Shown one piece after another: positions 53,870-64,000 of a DNA stretch of 64,000 bases. Both the position numbers and the translations under genes were made by a program. The notes below the pieces were generated by a model, which worked only from the letters and a program-made list of their open reading frames with translations, did no database searches and had not been told where the DNA came from. Positions within the stretch are counted from its first letter, which is position 1. Each line of letters begins with the position of its first letter. The DNA is from Lineus longissimus (Eukaryota; Nemertea; Pilidiophora; Heteronemertea; Lineidae), in the NCBI RefSeq assembly GCF_910592395.1, contig NC_088323.1, positions 14,123,501-14,187,500 of the forward strand. Reading direction: 5' to 3'.

Positions 53870-53928
53870 TTTCCAGGGGTTAATTATAGAGGACCTTCGG
53901 GAGTGGGGAGCTCATTGACCCCTGGAAA
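53870..53928. repeat. Hairpin TTTCCAGGGGT...ACCCCTGGAAA at DIRS element edge
   Basis: Arms TTTCCAGGGGTTAA (53870-53883) and TTGACCCCTGGAAA (53915-53928) are complementary with one mismatch, loop about 31 bases. It sits about 150 bp beyond the end of DIRS-type RNase H coding and may be part of the element's terminal or inverted-repeat structure. Confidence 0.7.
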
Positions 53929-54078
53929 TAGAAATTGTATTGGCCTCGGCTCCACATCATTGGTATTCACCTGCTATGAACAAGCGTTATAAAGTATCGT
54001 TTCTTGTAGTCCCGCGAGAGGTGGAGACGGTTGCGTTCTGTCTCTCGTCCTCAAGCTGGCCATTTGAATTATAGTTGA

Positions 54079-56150
54079 TTAACCGAGACTTACCTGTAAG
54101 TTGAAGGTTGATTGTAATTCTATCGAACTATCAATCACGAGCGGGATCACATGAGATACGCGTAGTAGATCAGCAGAAAGCCTAATGGCCGCGGCCACGC
54201 TAAATACCCACCATGTGAGTTCTGCCTTGGCCCCATCTGTCAAGCAAGTATTTTTGTCATAGTCGCCAGTTTGTAATTGGAGAGCCTGCATCTTATTAGC
54301 TTCCAACTGTCTGTAATAAAATGGGCAATACATCACCCCGGGGAAGCAAGACACCAAAGTAGCGATAACCTTGGCAAGTAATTTTATAGTAGGCCTCTCT
54401 TTTCTCTGTAGGCTTGAGCATATGGCTTTGACCTTTCCACTTTCTCTGGTGTGAGGAAAACCGCAATAAGTATTGAGTGAATATGAATCCAATAAATTCC
54501 CTTTGTTGCATTGGTGGCCAACTTGACTTAATGGGATGGGGAATTAACCTATGGTCAGCTAGTATTGTAGTAGCCATCATTGCACTTCTGGCACATGCCA
54601 GTGTCATATCTTGCTTCAGCCGCAGATCGTCAACATATATGACCGATGGGATACTTTGCTGCCTTATGCGTGCCATAATCGGTTTCATTAGGTTTGTCCA
54701 TACCCTTGGACACGGGCCAATCCCATTCGGGGAGCATGTATACTGAAATAATCTTCCATTCCACTCAAACTTTAAATATCTTTGTGAATTTCTGTGTCTA
54801 GGTACACTATAATTCGCATCTTTGATATCAATTGTGCATTGATAGCAACCAGGTGTCATCAAATCTACAACGGTCTTAATGCCCTCCATTTTAAAATGGG
54901 CATCCATCAAATATTTGTTCAAGATAAACAGATCTAGGATCATTCTATATGTTCCATCCATCTTTGGCCTCAGAAAAATTCGGGAAATAAACTATATTGG
55001 CTTTTGGTGGCATTCTATTATCACTTTCTTCTCCAGAAGATATCTTATTTCGCCATTAATGGCCTCAGTTACCTCTTTGTTGAATTTTATTTGGGATTGC
55101 ACCCTAGTGTGTCGAGGCGGATCTCCATCAAACTCAAGCTGGTAGCCTTGATAATAATGAGGAGAAAAGGATCAGATGTTGATTCCTTCCAGTTTTCAAA
55201 ATAATGTCGTATTCTACCTGCTTTAAAATAGCGAATATCGGCTTCCGATTTTCTAACGGTTTGCTCAATGAACTCATTGAGTTCTGCATAATTGAAGGAA
55301 GTTGTACTGGTCAATATCAAGCTTAGAAGTATTTTGAGGACCTACCTGATCTGGTAAGCGTTCTGTCTTTACTTTCCGTCCTCCCGTTTCTTCTTGTTAT
55401 GGGAGTAGGGCTTCTTTTCCCTTCCGCCTTGGAACTTACCACGGTATTGTCGACGGGATTGGTAACTCTTGTGGCCGTGATGGAAACTCTTTGCCCGCGG
55501 CTTCTACAAGTAGTTTTTTGTCAAAGAGTATGAGTCTTTCGTCACCTCCTCGACCTGTTTGGCCTCTTTTATAGCCTTGGATATGTCGTCGCCAAATAAT
55601 TTGTTGGTAACATGGATTATTCCTGTTCTGCAAAAGCTTTAAAACTTGGCCCTGAGACCTGGCTTTATTGCTTCCATGCGTTTTATTGAGAGCTCCTGGT
55701 TTGCGTGCCCAAGAAGAGCCAAAGCATCGGAAGCGATTTTGACTTTTTTCTGTTTGTCATTGTTCTCTTTGAGAATTGAATCTGCGATGCTAACCTAGCC
55801 ACTGCGGCAGCAGCTTTGTTAACTGCCTTCTGGATATAAAATAGGCGGACATCACGTCACGCGATCGGGCAACAGCAGTGATCTTTGTCCTTATCTCATC
55901 GTTAAGCTTTGGGGTTTCTAACGCCCCACAGTTTTCCGGAAAGGGATAGAGTTGTTCCTTCTCCATCGCCATATCTTTGGTCTTCCTCAGGCGAAATCGA
56001 TTGTTCACAATTTCTGCCAGTTTATTTTCTTTCATTGTAGCAATGCGAAAATAAAGGTAATTTTGGTTAGGTCCGTCCTTTGTTATGACCAAGTAGCTTC
56101 TAGAGTCACTCAGCCACTCACTCTCTTGATTACAGCGGCCGCCTCAGCGC
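54079..56150 (-). pseudogene. DIRS-type retrotransposon relic (gag, RT, start of RNase H)
   Basis: Minus strand. Gag-like part at 56092-55440 (NRFRLRKTKDMAMEKEQLYP, LNDEIRTKITAVARSRDVMS). Then FKAGRIRHYFENWKES at about 55240. RT at 54961-54300: YRMILDLFILNKYLMDAHFK, TIDIKDANYSVPRHRNSQRY, LKFEWNGRLFQYTCSPNGIG, VIYVDDLRLKQ with the catalytic Asp pair, and QREFIGFIF. A shifted frame (54492-54079) continues toward RNase H (PFYYRQLEANKMQALQLQTG, AKAELTWWV). The motif set (PNGIGPCPRVWTxLMKP) is DIRS/PAT-like, distinct from the Ngaro RT at 34.5-36.1 kb. Frameshifts throughout; no tyrosine recombinase found. Confidence 0.8.
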
Positions 56151-56186
56151 CACCACGCGGGGTCTATTGGTATTAGGCTAAGTAGC

Positions 56187-56735
56187 TTCGCGCGATATGC
56201 ACCATTCTGGGAAAACTCAATGAGGAAGTATGCTCATTAGCATAATCTATTCTCAGCTCCAGCTCGAGGTAACCTTGCGCAGTGTTTCTTCGGGCCAGAT
56301 ACATTGTGGTGGAAAACGTTTAGTACAAAGAACGGCTGGCTTGCGCCAGATGAATAAGTGAAGTAAGTCTGGCTACGCGTGACTACTGTGACAGAAATGA
56401 CCATTACAGAGACTCTGTGACGTAGGCATATACTTAATAGAATAACCATGCCGTCCCGAGTTTCGCGCTATATGGACCATTCTGGGAAAACTCAATGAAG
56501 AAGGTATGCTCATTAGCATAATCTATTATTAGCCCCTGCTCGAGATAATCTGCGCAGTGTTGCTTTTGCCCACATACATCGTGCTGGAAAACGTCTCGAA
56601 CACAGAAGGTCTGACATGCACCAGACTAATAAGTGAAGAAATTCTGGCTGCGCGAGACATCTGTGATCAAAATGACCATAGCAGAGACTCTGTGACGTAG
56701 GCATATATTTTTTATAATTAAAAATGCCCTCAAAA
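56187..56735. repeat. Tandem dimer of about 275-bp units
   Basis: TTCGCGCGATATGCACCATT (56187) and TTTCGCGCTATATGGACCAT (56461) begin two similar units sharing TCTGGGAAAACTCAATGA, TATGCTCATTAGCATAATCT and GAGACTCTGTGACGTAGGCA. It lies just upstream of the DIRS gag relic on the minus strand and could be its 5' region or an independent tandem repeat. Confidence 0.8.
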
Positions 56736-57344
56736 GACGATATGGAATGAGTTTTTATTAACATTTCCTGAACTTCTAATCATTACTTTACATAAATAGG
56801 TCGGCGTTTGGTCGCGTGCTTTTCTTTCCTTGTGACAATATACAGCAAAATAGTTACAACCCCACAATCGCGCTATAAGTCCATAATAAGGCCACGGTGA
56901 CCCGTTATAAATGTTTCGCCAGCTTCGCTATTTTGCCGCTACGCGGCGCGTTGGGTCCTTGCGTCCAGTGAAGTGATTGATAGTGAGATAGAATAGCGGG
57001 CTTCAGGTTAGAGCCTATCCGCGAACGTATATACCTATCCTGATCCTGATCCCGGAAACGGGATAGACGAATCTCTCTAAATCATTTGGCCGTGCTGCTG
57101 TAAATGTAAACTTGCCACGTCATTTAGCTGTCCATGCACCTTTCTGTAGGACCGATAGGGCAAGAAACTCATTTATCCCTTCTGCTTGTTCCATTTGGAA
57201 CGATTTACCCGCCGGCATAAAGCAGTCACCTACATAATATTCTTTCAGGACAAGATATAAAATACAGTACTTCAAACAACGTGTTTTTTTCGGAGCTGGT
57301 CATGGCTTATGTAAGATTGATAACATACACACTCGTTTTAGACT
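56736..57344. other. No assigned feature
   Basis: Contains short direct repeats of ATCCTGATCCTGATC type near 57040. No coding recognised. Confidence 0.4.
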
Positions 57345-57480
57345 TGGTTAAACCAGAGTCTTTCAAATAGAGAGTCAGGTCACGGCAAGTTTCATCTGAT
57401 CCCACAGCTCTCTCGGGCAAATAACTGGAAGTCATATATGAAACCCATTTTACTTCAGCTACAAACTGAACTGAGATGCA
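57345..57480 (-). pseudogene. Ankyrin-family exon Z, minus-strand copy
   Basis: The frame reads VKWVSYMTSSYLPERAVGSD then ETCRDLTLYLKDSGLTKSK and is open for 100 codons (57307-57609). Paralogues on the plus strand at 16381-16495 and 19790-19915 are broken. The upstream part of the frame resembles translated intron. Unrecognised domain. Confidence 0.5.
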
Positions 57481-57639
57481 AAACATTGATAAAACGACCA
57501 AATATTCAACGTAAAATATACTCCGCACATGCAGTATACATAAGATTTCTCGGATAACAAATACATACAATATAATTTTTTTGAACTTATATCGATGTGA
57601 ACGATTCAAAAATTTAGGCAGACATGTTCGTTAATTTTT

Positions 57640-57904
57640 ATTGGCTGCTAATTGCCAAACTAAACAATAATCAAATCAAAATTAAGCTGCATGCAAACAT
57701 CCACTGATCGGCTTGCAACTTGAGAAGGCACATTATGAGAAAACTCAGAATGTACACATCATGTTTGTAAGGTTCAAACCGAATGGCGTGTTAAACAATA
57801 TTGAACAGTATTCCTAATAAACACCACCTTGCGCTTTAATTTATGCAAAACAAGCTCATCGATAGGAAAATGAACCGTTTTCTAATCTTAAAAGCAAAGA
57901 AACT
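57640..57904. other. Inverted intron-like sequence of block Q
   Basis: Complement matches parts of 700-960, 16130-16200 and 19380-19690 (for example TTGGTTTGAACC-type and CGATAAACACCAC-type stretches), so it is the inverted spacer of the duplicated family. Confidence 0.5.
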
Positions 57905-58185
57905 GAGCTTCAAAATAGCAGAGACATTGAATTAGAGAAATTTTGATAAAACAAAATTTGATTTCTAAACATGCTAACGTTTGACCACAAAATAGAAAAC
58001 AGTGCATTTGAAGCTGGCGTTTGCTCTAAAACGGAGTTTTTGGCTATGTTCAGCTGATCGAAGAATAACTGTTCAAGTTCCAGTTGTGTGAAATTTGCCT
58101 GGGTCAACGCGTGACCCGAGAGAGCTCTGTCCAAACGCGCGTCTTTTGGAACGGGCGGTTGCTTTGATGTTGAAACCATACGTTC
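57905..58185 (-). pseudogene. Ankyrin-family exon X, open minus-strand copy
   Basis: Open for 89 codons: VSTSKQPPVPKDARLDRALS, GHALTQANFTQLELEQLFFD, QLNIAKNSVLEQTPASNALF. It is the best preserved of three copies (others at 60-235 and 17540-17720) and shows the ancestral frame. No splice acceptor can be fixed with confidence. It lies head-to-head with plus-strand exon Y material that begins at about 58200. Confidence 0.55.
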
Positions 58186-58206
58186 CCTAGTTGCCTGACA
58201 ATTTAT

Positions 58207-58515
58207 TTGAAAGACTCTGATAAGACAACTCCAAAATTTGATCTAGTCTACTCAAAGTCTATCATCGACTCTCCTATGTGCTCATATAGGCAAGAGGGTG
58301 AGACATACTTCCGTTACTTTATTAATTGCGTGCAATTTTGCTCATGTGAGACGTATTTTCGACTCGTGTCGTCTTTCTCTCAACAATTTTTCCCCTAATC
58401 TCATCCTCAGACAATTAATTTTTGGATTTGATCTTCCATTTGTAAATCATAACCCAATACTGTTTACCTTCGTCGAGGAAGTTATCAAAAACTCCAAAAG
58501 ATTTGCCTTTTAGCC
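58207..58515 (+). pseudogene. Ankyrin-family exon Y, copy 2
   Basis: Plus strand: KDSDKTTPKFDLVYSKSIID, SPMCSYRQEGETYFRYFINC, then in another frame ACNFAHVRRIFDSCRLSLNN, FSPNLILRQLIFGFDLPFVN. The second part is the open version of the broken copy at 955-1150. A frameshift separates the two parts. Unrecognised domain. Confidence 0.5.
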
Positions 58516-58904
58516 GGCCTCCTGATCATACTGGTAAGATTCGGCTTCATAAATTGTTGAGAAATTGGGAATTGGATTGCCAACCTATATTCACCTGCAT
58601 TCTGCCACTCCAGTTGTAATAGGTGGCCATAATGTACCTTGGGACGCGTCACCTTTTGTTCAATAAATAAAATTAAAAAGAAAAAAACGAAAAATATTTC
58701 GTGATCAGCCAAAATACTTATGATTTTTTTCTCCAGAAAGCTTTGTAAGTTGGAAACATAAATCATAAAGCGCGATAATTTGGCAGTTTTAAAGTAGTGC
58801 ATAGGTTACAGAACTAAAATTGAATCTATTCAAAGTGATATCGACTTCTGGCTCTTATCTAATTGTATACATGTATTATGATATTTCAAAAATTGATTGT
58901 TGAC

Positions 58905-59013
58905 GGCGTCAATGGACAGCGCTGATGCTCGCCTCTCACAACGGTCACCTTGCTGTCGTAGATGCTCTATCATGCTATTGAAAGCGGCGCAGATGTTGAC
59001 GAAGGGAAGAAGG
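58905..59013 (+). pseudogene. Degenerate ankyrin-repeat exon, paralogue
   Basis: Matches 1880-1980 including the internal CTATCATG duplication, and ends AAGGGAAGAAG with a GTAACAC donor. Frame broken. Confidence 0.65.
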
Positions 59014-59062
59014 TAACACACCAAAAGCTTTCTCAAATCATAAGATGATAAAGCAGTATCAA

Positions 59063-61058
59063 CAAGAGGCCCAAGGGCCTGGCGCTCAGCTGAAATGGAT
59101 AGGTGAAGGCAAGGGCCAAGTGTGTGTCGGTACCGTTATTATGAGGCAACGTGACGCTATAACGTCTAGCACGCAGAAGTGCTGGTGCGAAATACCTTCT
59201 TGCTATATCAGTGCATGCTGAAGTACTGAGTTGACGTCACCCTGCTATTATGACGTAAAGTCATTCAACAGCCGACCGTGCCCACATGATGTGAGCCGAG
59301 AGCTGGGCTTAACGATGAGCGAGTGGTGTACTACATTTTGAAAATTGTCTATCGTCTACTACATATGACAGAACAGGATCTAGTGGACTTAATGATGAGG
59401 TACTATCAAATAAGGTTTCCATCAAATGAATCATGAGGGCCTGTTGAGTTATCCTCTAAGCCTGTATCCTATAGGGCTAGGCTATCGTTTTGGTCTTTTT
59501 TACAGCCTACAGTACAGCCAAGCACAGCGCAGTGTACAGACAGTACAGGATTGCCAACCAAAAACATGAGCATTGCTGCGTAACGAAACTGCAGTGGAAT
59601 TCATACTACGATGTCATAATTTGACTTTCAAAATAATTGTTGTCACGGCCAATGACCAGACAGGGAGAAAACAAACGTAAATGGCGAGATTTGTTGCAAA
59701 ATTGCCAACCACAACAACTCAGGGACCGTAGCCAAAATGGCCGACGGCGAATTCTCCGGTCGCTCGTGCAGTCCATAAACAAGCACCAATTTTACCAACT
59801 TTAGGTGCAAGCTTGGTCATCAAAGTTACAGAACTGAAATACATCTAAACAACATATATATACAGTTAAAAGTGCATAAAAATCCCGTTTCAACCTCCGG
59901 GCGCTACCTTTCTTTCTTCGCCAGACGCCGGGCCCTACCGGTCGTTATTTAGTGCGACGCCACCAGAGTGTTTATCAAGATCTTTCACCGTTTTAATTGC
60001 GCATTTTAGGCAGATTAATCAATTATTACATGCATGCATTATATATCACCGAAATGATAATTGCGTAGGCTATTTGAAACTAAGTTCAGATATTATTTTC
60101 GTTTTTGAATTGAATTTAGGCGAGTGATTTTTGACACCCGGTCGACATATCAGGACTTTCAAAATTCACGCGAGATCGCTTGCATCATCGGCACGTTGAA
60201 AACCGAATTTCACAAATTCCACAAATATTTATCACATACCATATGTATCACCACAAAGGTAACTCTCTAGACTATTTGAAACCAAGTTCAGATACTTATT
60301 TTCACAAAAATTCGAAGCTATGCAAGCGATTTTTCAGTGGTAGGCCTAGAGATCGACGGAAACACATTTCTCGCTCTAAAATGACATGAGACGAGCACCG
60401 ACTTTCGCTAATTTGGGCACAAAATTTCCGCAATATTATAAAAAACTATTGATAAATCTGAATTATATAGACTCTTTTCAGTACCTAAACAAATTTCAGG
60501 CACATGGTCATGTTGATTAAAAGAGTATCAACCGATTGAACATGAGAAAGTTCAATCACCTTCATTGAAGTAGCGACTATACTGCCATTTTTAAATGGTG
60601 GCATCTCTTCTATCCATCAGCCAATCAGCGGCACTGCTTGCAAAAAAGTTGAGCCACCGCCAAATTTGAAATCACCAAAATTCAGTCAATGTGCCTGCAG
60701 CGCCAACTGGCGGTGAAAACTATATTAATTCCATTAAAAGTAAAAAATGAAAAAATATTTAAAAATATTCAGCCACATTTGAAAACAATATTTGCTCTGT
60801 GGACCGAGGTTAAAAGGGAAAGAAATCTAAACGCGAAATGACCTCATTCTCTTAATACAGGTCGGATCGCGCTGATTTTTCGTTTTTTGAGTTCACCTTG
60901 GGCAACTCCTAATTTGGCACCGTCAACGAAGTGGCTCGGCGTTACCGGTCAGAAATGTCCAATTTTGTCCACAGATGGGTCCCTAGATGGATGGATTGCA
61001 GGACGGACACCATTTGAACAGCTATTCTACTAGCTCCGCTGACTTTGTCAGCTGAGCT
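59063..61058 (-). mobile_element. Helitron-like non-autonomous element, copy H4
   Basis: Inverted relative of H2 (25590-27859) at 2.0 kb. On the plus strand it begins CAAGAGGCCCAAGGGCCTGG and ends GACTTTGTCAGCTGAGCT before an A run. The uninterrupted paralogue at 2018-2050 (AGCAATATCAAAAATATG) shows the empty A-rich site. A 60-codon frame (NRISQIPQIFITYHMYHHKG) is shared with H2, differing by an in-frame 6-bp insertion. No Rep/helicase. Confidence 0.75.
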
Positions 61059-61194
61059 AAAAATGTATTGGCATATGTATTTTTGTTGAATAAGATAACT
61101 AGTTTGAATCTCTTGAAATCATCTACTCCTCTATCTAGTCGTCTCTTTTTATCTATTTCGATATTTGGTTTAATATCGACAGTGTGTCTGTCTT

Positions 61195-61275
61195 GTTTTA
61201 GAGCGGCTGGACGGCACTAATGAGCGTCTCCAAAAACGCTCACCTTGGGGTCGTAGTGTACGGGGTTGTTATTAA
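61195..61275 (+). pseudogene. Degenerate ankyrin-repeat exon remnant, paralogue
   Basis: Matches 2170-2260 (GGCTGGACGGCACTAATGAG), broken at the same point. Confidence 0.6.
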
Positions 61276-61360
61276 ATGGTAATTTCACTTATCAAAGTGA
61301 ATGGTATCAAGGCAAAATAAGTTTTCCACCATATTATAGGGGGGTCCAGTGGGCGTTTGT

Positions 61361-61510
61361 CTTACGCTTGTTAAGTGGTAAAGACTGCGCCAGCAATAGG
61401 GACAGTGATCCAGGGAATAAATCTTACGCTTGTGAAATGGTAAGAATTGCTCCAGTAATAGGGACAGTGATCTAGGGAATAACTCTTATACTTGTGGAAT
61501 GGTAAAATGT
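61361..61510 (+). repeat. 62-bp tandem repeat, paralogue
   Basis: CTTACGCTTG or a variant starts at 61361, 61423 and 61485, the same 62-bp period as at 2335-2490. Confidence 0.8.
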
Positions 61511-61840
61511 TTGCTCAAGGAATCACACAAGCTACAGAGAGAAGCAAATGTAAGCGTGTGACGACAGCAACACTTTTAATTGACACCTAATAGTTATATT
61601 TTACTGCTGGAGGTCTTATTGAGACAAATCAATATTTCCAGCATGGTGCCAGTGTGTTGCTTAAGGTTGCTAAACACGCAGGGAAACTGAGTACTAAATG
61701 CGAGGTATTTATTTGTGTCAGGCTCTGCTAAACCTTACAGGATTGGGGGATGGACTTAGCTACAAGAGTAAAGCACAAGATTTATGATAGCAGAAAGGGG
61801 CGCCTGTAAAAATTGTACGTGACCTCTTCGCTAGATATGA

Positions 61841-62057
61841 ATTTTATACAATCAGTTTTTAGTGCAGCATACGTCCCCCGTTGAAACCGAAACTCAGCAC
61901 TCCCGTGACGATAAATTCGATGTCACAGACATTCAAGCACAAACGCCACGCCGGCATAAACCAAAACAAGGAAACATCGTTAGAATAGAAGATGATTTTG
62001 AAGTGTTTTGGCAAAGCAGCACAATTTTATGTCCCTGCACAGGTACATGTACACGTA
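61841..62057 (+). other. Unassigned open stretch
   Basis: A 69-codon frame (61862-62071) reads ETETQHSRDDKFDVTDIQAQ then KPKQGNIVRIEDDFEVFWQ, coding-like in composition, not recognised. It runs into the TIR element. Confidence 0.3.
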
Positions 62058-63867
62058 TGTCGCGCGCCTAAAATGACGGAGCGCCTAAAATGTCGGTTTT
62101 AAGGATCTAACAACGTCGGTGCCGCGTTTTAAAAAAATTATAATTTTTGGTGCCAAAAACATCGCTGGCCACGCCAAAAATGAGGGTCCTGTAATCCTTG
62201 GCAGACGACAATATAGATAGGCTAAAAACGTTCACTTTTTATAGTGGTCCCATATATCTTTGTCTACTGTTGGCCAGTTTGTTATGATGTGATCAAATTT
62301 GGGGATGCAAATATTAACAGACGTTCTGGAATCTCTATGAGCTCCGAACAATCAATGCCAATCTAGTCAATATTGGGATCTGGCTCATCTCTGTTGTATT
62401 GCATCTTTTGTAACTTATTGCATGTTATAGGTCTTTCCTATAAATAGCGAAGAAATGTTTTTCCTTTGGAACGTTTACGGCTGTTACAGCGGCACTAATG
62501 AGGTTCGCTGATGAGGTTCTGTGCTGCGGACTGTCGAATCGGTTGGAACAAGGAATATAGATCATGCGCAGTCTATTGGGAACAGGCAGTGCACATGGCA
62601 GTGTCCCATTTGAATACACCCAGTTTGCATACGTTCTTGAGTTTGTACATATTATGTTTATGATGCTTCCATTACAGTGCGGGCTCTGCAATACCACAAG
62701 GCTCAGCTCGCACTCGTTTCATCAGCACCCTGCAAACAAATGATTTTCATCGAAATTAACGGTTTGCATATATGGCTGCGATTAAACGATACAAATACCA
62801 CTCGTCTGAGGGAAAATCTGGCAATTGTTATGCAACTTGATAATTGCAGGGCGCAGCTGTTAAATACCAATTGTTGACCGACGAATTCGAGAGATTTTTC
62901 CGGCCTGCATGATCGGAGGTCGCAGCAACAAAAAACGCCCGTTTGAAGGACGCTTTCGGTTGATAATTTGAAATTGGAAATGGATTTTATAAACTGTATG
63001 TTTATGAAATTGTTTGCAATCGTATGACTGATTTTATGTTATATGCAATATATACCCAATTTACACAAAACACCAGAACTAAATAGTCATAACCATAGCT
63101 AAACAAGCCACGTGTACGAGTGCCTGGTTTACAAGGTGGCCTTCAGCGCGTTGCTGCTGTGATTTTAACATGTGGGAGATGCTCAGAGAGGTTCCTGTTA
63201 CTTCCACATGATGTTTATAAAAGTAAATAATAGATTACTTTTACACAGATTCAAATGCAGACAATCGATGCATGTAAGATGATACGCCCGAAGCTTCGTG
63301 TTTGAGATTAAGTACTGTAGCCTACTAAATGTTATGTAACAAGTGTGACCGCATTTCCTAAATAAGTTATTTTGAGCCAAAGGCTGAAGACCGGATGTGT
63401 GTCAACTGTATTCATACACTTCACTTCACTTATAATCTGCAACCGCAGTCCTTGGTATTGCCAATAGTAACCTGCATGTTACGATGCGACAAAAGCACGC
63501 CCCTTTTCTATATGAGCTCTGTCTAAAATGACCTTTCTTTGTGAGAAAATGAAAACAGGCGCGAAGAATCCGCCCAACTGTAATGAACATTCGAAATAAA
63601 GTATCACATTCACCGGACCAGAAGCGATAGATTCGTAGACAGATACTGCAATATACCAACTAGACATGGGGCTCGAGCTGTTCATGTACATTTATATACC
63701 CAAATTCCAACGAAAATATGATGATGTCATGAGAACAGAATGTGTTGCTGAGTATGCAACCGTCATTTTTGGCGTGCCCACCGACTTTTTTGGTACGAAA
63801 AATTACTGATCTTTTAGGCGTGGACACCGACGTTTTTGAGGCGCTCCGTCATTTCAGGCGCGCGACA
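62058..63867. mobile_element. 1.8-kb TIR element, non-autonomous
   Basis: Ends TGTCGCGCGCCTAAAATGAC and its inverted counterpart (TGTCGCGCGCCTGAAATGAC) continue inward for about 110 bp with the shared phrases GGAGCGCCT, ACGTCGGTG and CACGCCAAAAATGA. The interior (62430-63700) has only short unrecognised frames. Target duplication is not clear (CACGTA on the left, CACCTG on the right). Superfamily unknown. Confidence 0.7.
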
Positions 63868-64000
63868 CACCTGGAGTGTGAGATGTTCGGACCACACTAT
63901 TAAGCATTGTTGCCGTGCTCATCTCACGAACACGACGATTCTGCACAAAATGTTGCCTTTCTATGATATGTTTTAGTACAAGTGTCTTATCTCCAGTTAG
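63868..64000. other. Unassigned window end
   Basis: No recognisable feature. Confidence 0.3.

Larger units (their letters stand above)
58310..61840 (+). repeat. Paralogous block P, copy 2
   Basis: Direct duplicate of 955-2815, interrupted by Helitron-like copy H4 at 59063-61058. Shares the same lesions in the ankyrin exons. Confidence 0.8.

Noticed and set aside
1-64000. tRNA or rRNA genes
   Set aside because: I saw no cloverleaf with box A/B spacing and no rRNA-like stretch, reading by eye only.

Overview
This window looks like gene-poor, repeat-dense nuclear DNA from an invertebrate animal, most likely aquatic or marine. No intact host gene is visible. The support for an animal is the intron-bearing 99-bp ankyrin-repeat exons with GT-AG borders and the mix of element classes: CR1/L2-type LINE, BEL/Pao, short-LTR Ty1/copia of the GalEa type, Ngaro and DIRS tyrosine-recombinase retrotransposons, PIF/Harbinger with a MADF protein, and Helitron-like non-autonomous elements. 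Cephalochordate, echinoderm, hemichordate and mollusc all remain possible; the phylum cannot be settled from the sequence alone.

Layout. 1-2.8 kb holds decayed pieces of an ankyrin-repeat gene family. 3.8-9.1 kb is a minus-strand BEL/Pao element split by a nearly intact LINE. 9.1-17.5 kb holds plus-strand gag and LINE reverse-transcriptase relics plus one Helitron-like insertion. 17.5-20.8 kb is a second ankyrin-family block, interrupted by an inverted-repeat element built from 21-bp palindromic units. 21.1-29.95 kb holds two minus-strand copia copies (113-bp LTRs, initiator-Met primer site) carrying a Helitron-like insert and a PIF/Harbinger deletion derivative. 30.0-30.4 kb is a broken Harbinger transposase. 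31.5-38.8 kb is a nearly complete Ngaro element: SGNH hydrolase, gag, RT/RNase H, tyrosine recombinase and all four split direct repeats. 39.2-40.5 kb holds another ankyrin-family relic and a BEL/Pao relic. 40.6-47.7 kb is a diverged higher-order satellite (about 115-bp monomers in a three-type cycle) with insertions. 47.7-51.5 kb holds small relics, a long-TIR element and a perfect-looking fold-back. 51.5-53.9 kb is another ankyrin block, 53.9-56.7 kb a decayed DIRS element, and 57.3-61.8 kb an inverted/direct duplicate of the first ankyrin block with an embedded Helitron-like copy. 62.1-63.9 kb is a 1.8-kb TIR element.

How it fits together. The host component is a multi-copy family (an unrecognised N-terminal region, a coiled-coil region, and single-exon 33-residue ankyrin repeats) duplicated several times and invaded by successive transposons. 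Because the window holds several paralogous copies, many insertions have an undisturbed paralogous empty site elsewhere in the same window. This gives direct evidence for element boundaries, target duplications and relative order of insertion. Most coding elements are disabled by stops or frameshifts. The most intact reading frames are the Ngaro hydrolase, RT/RNase H and recombinase frames and the LINE pol frame, which has two nonsense codons.
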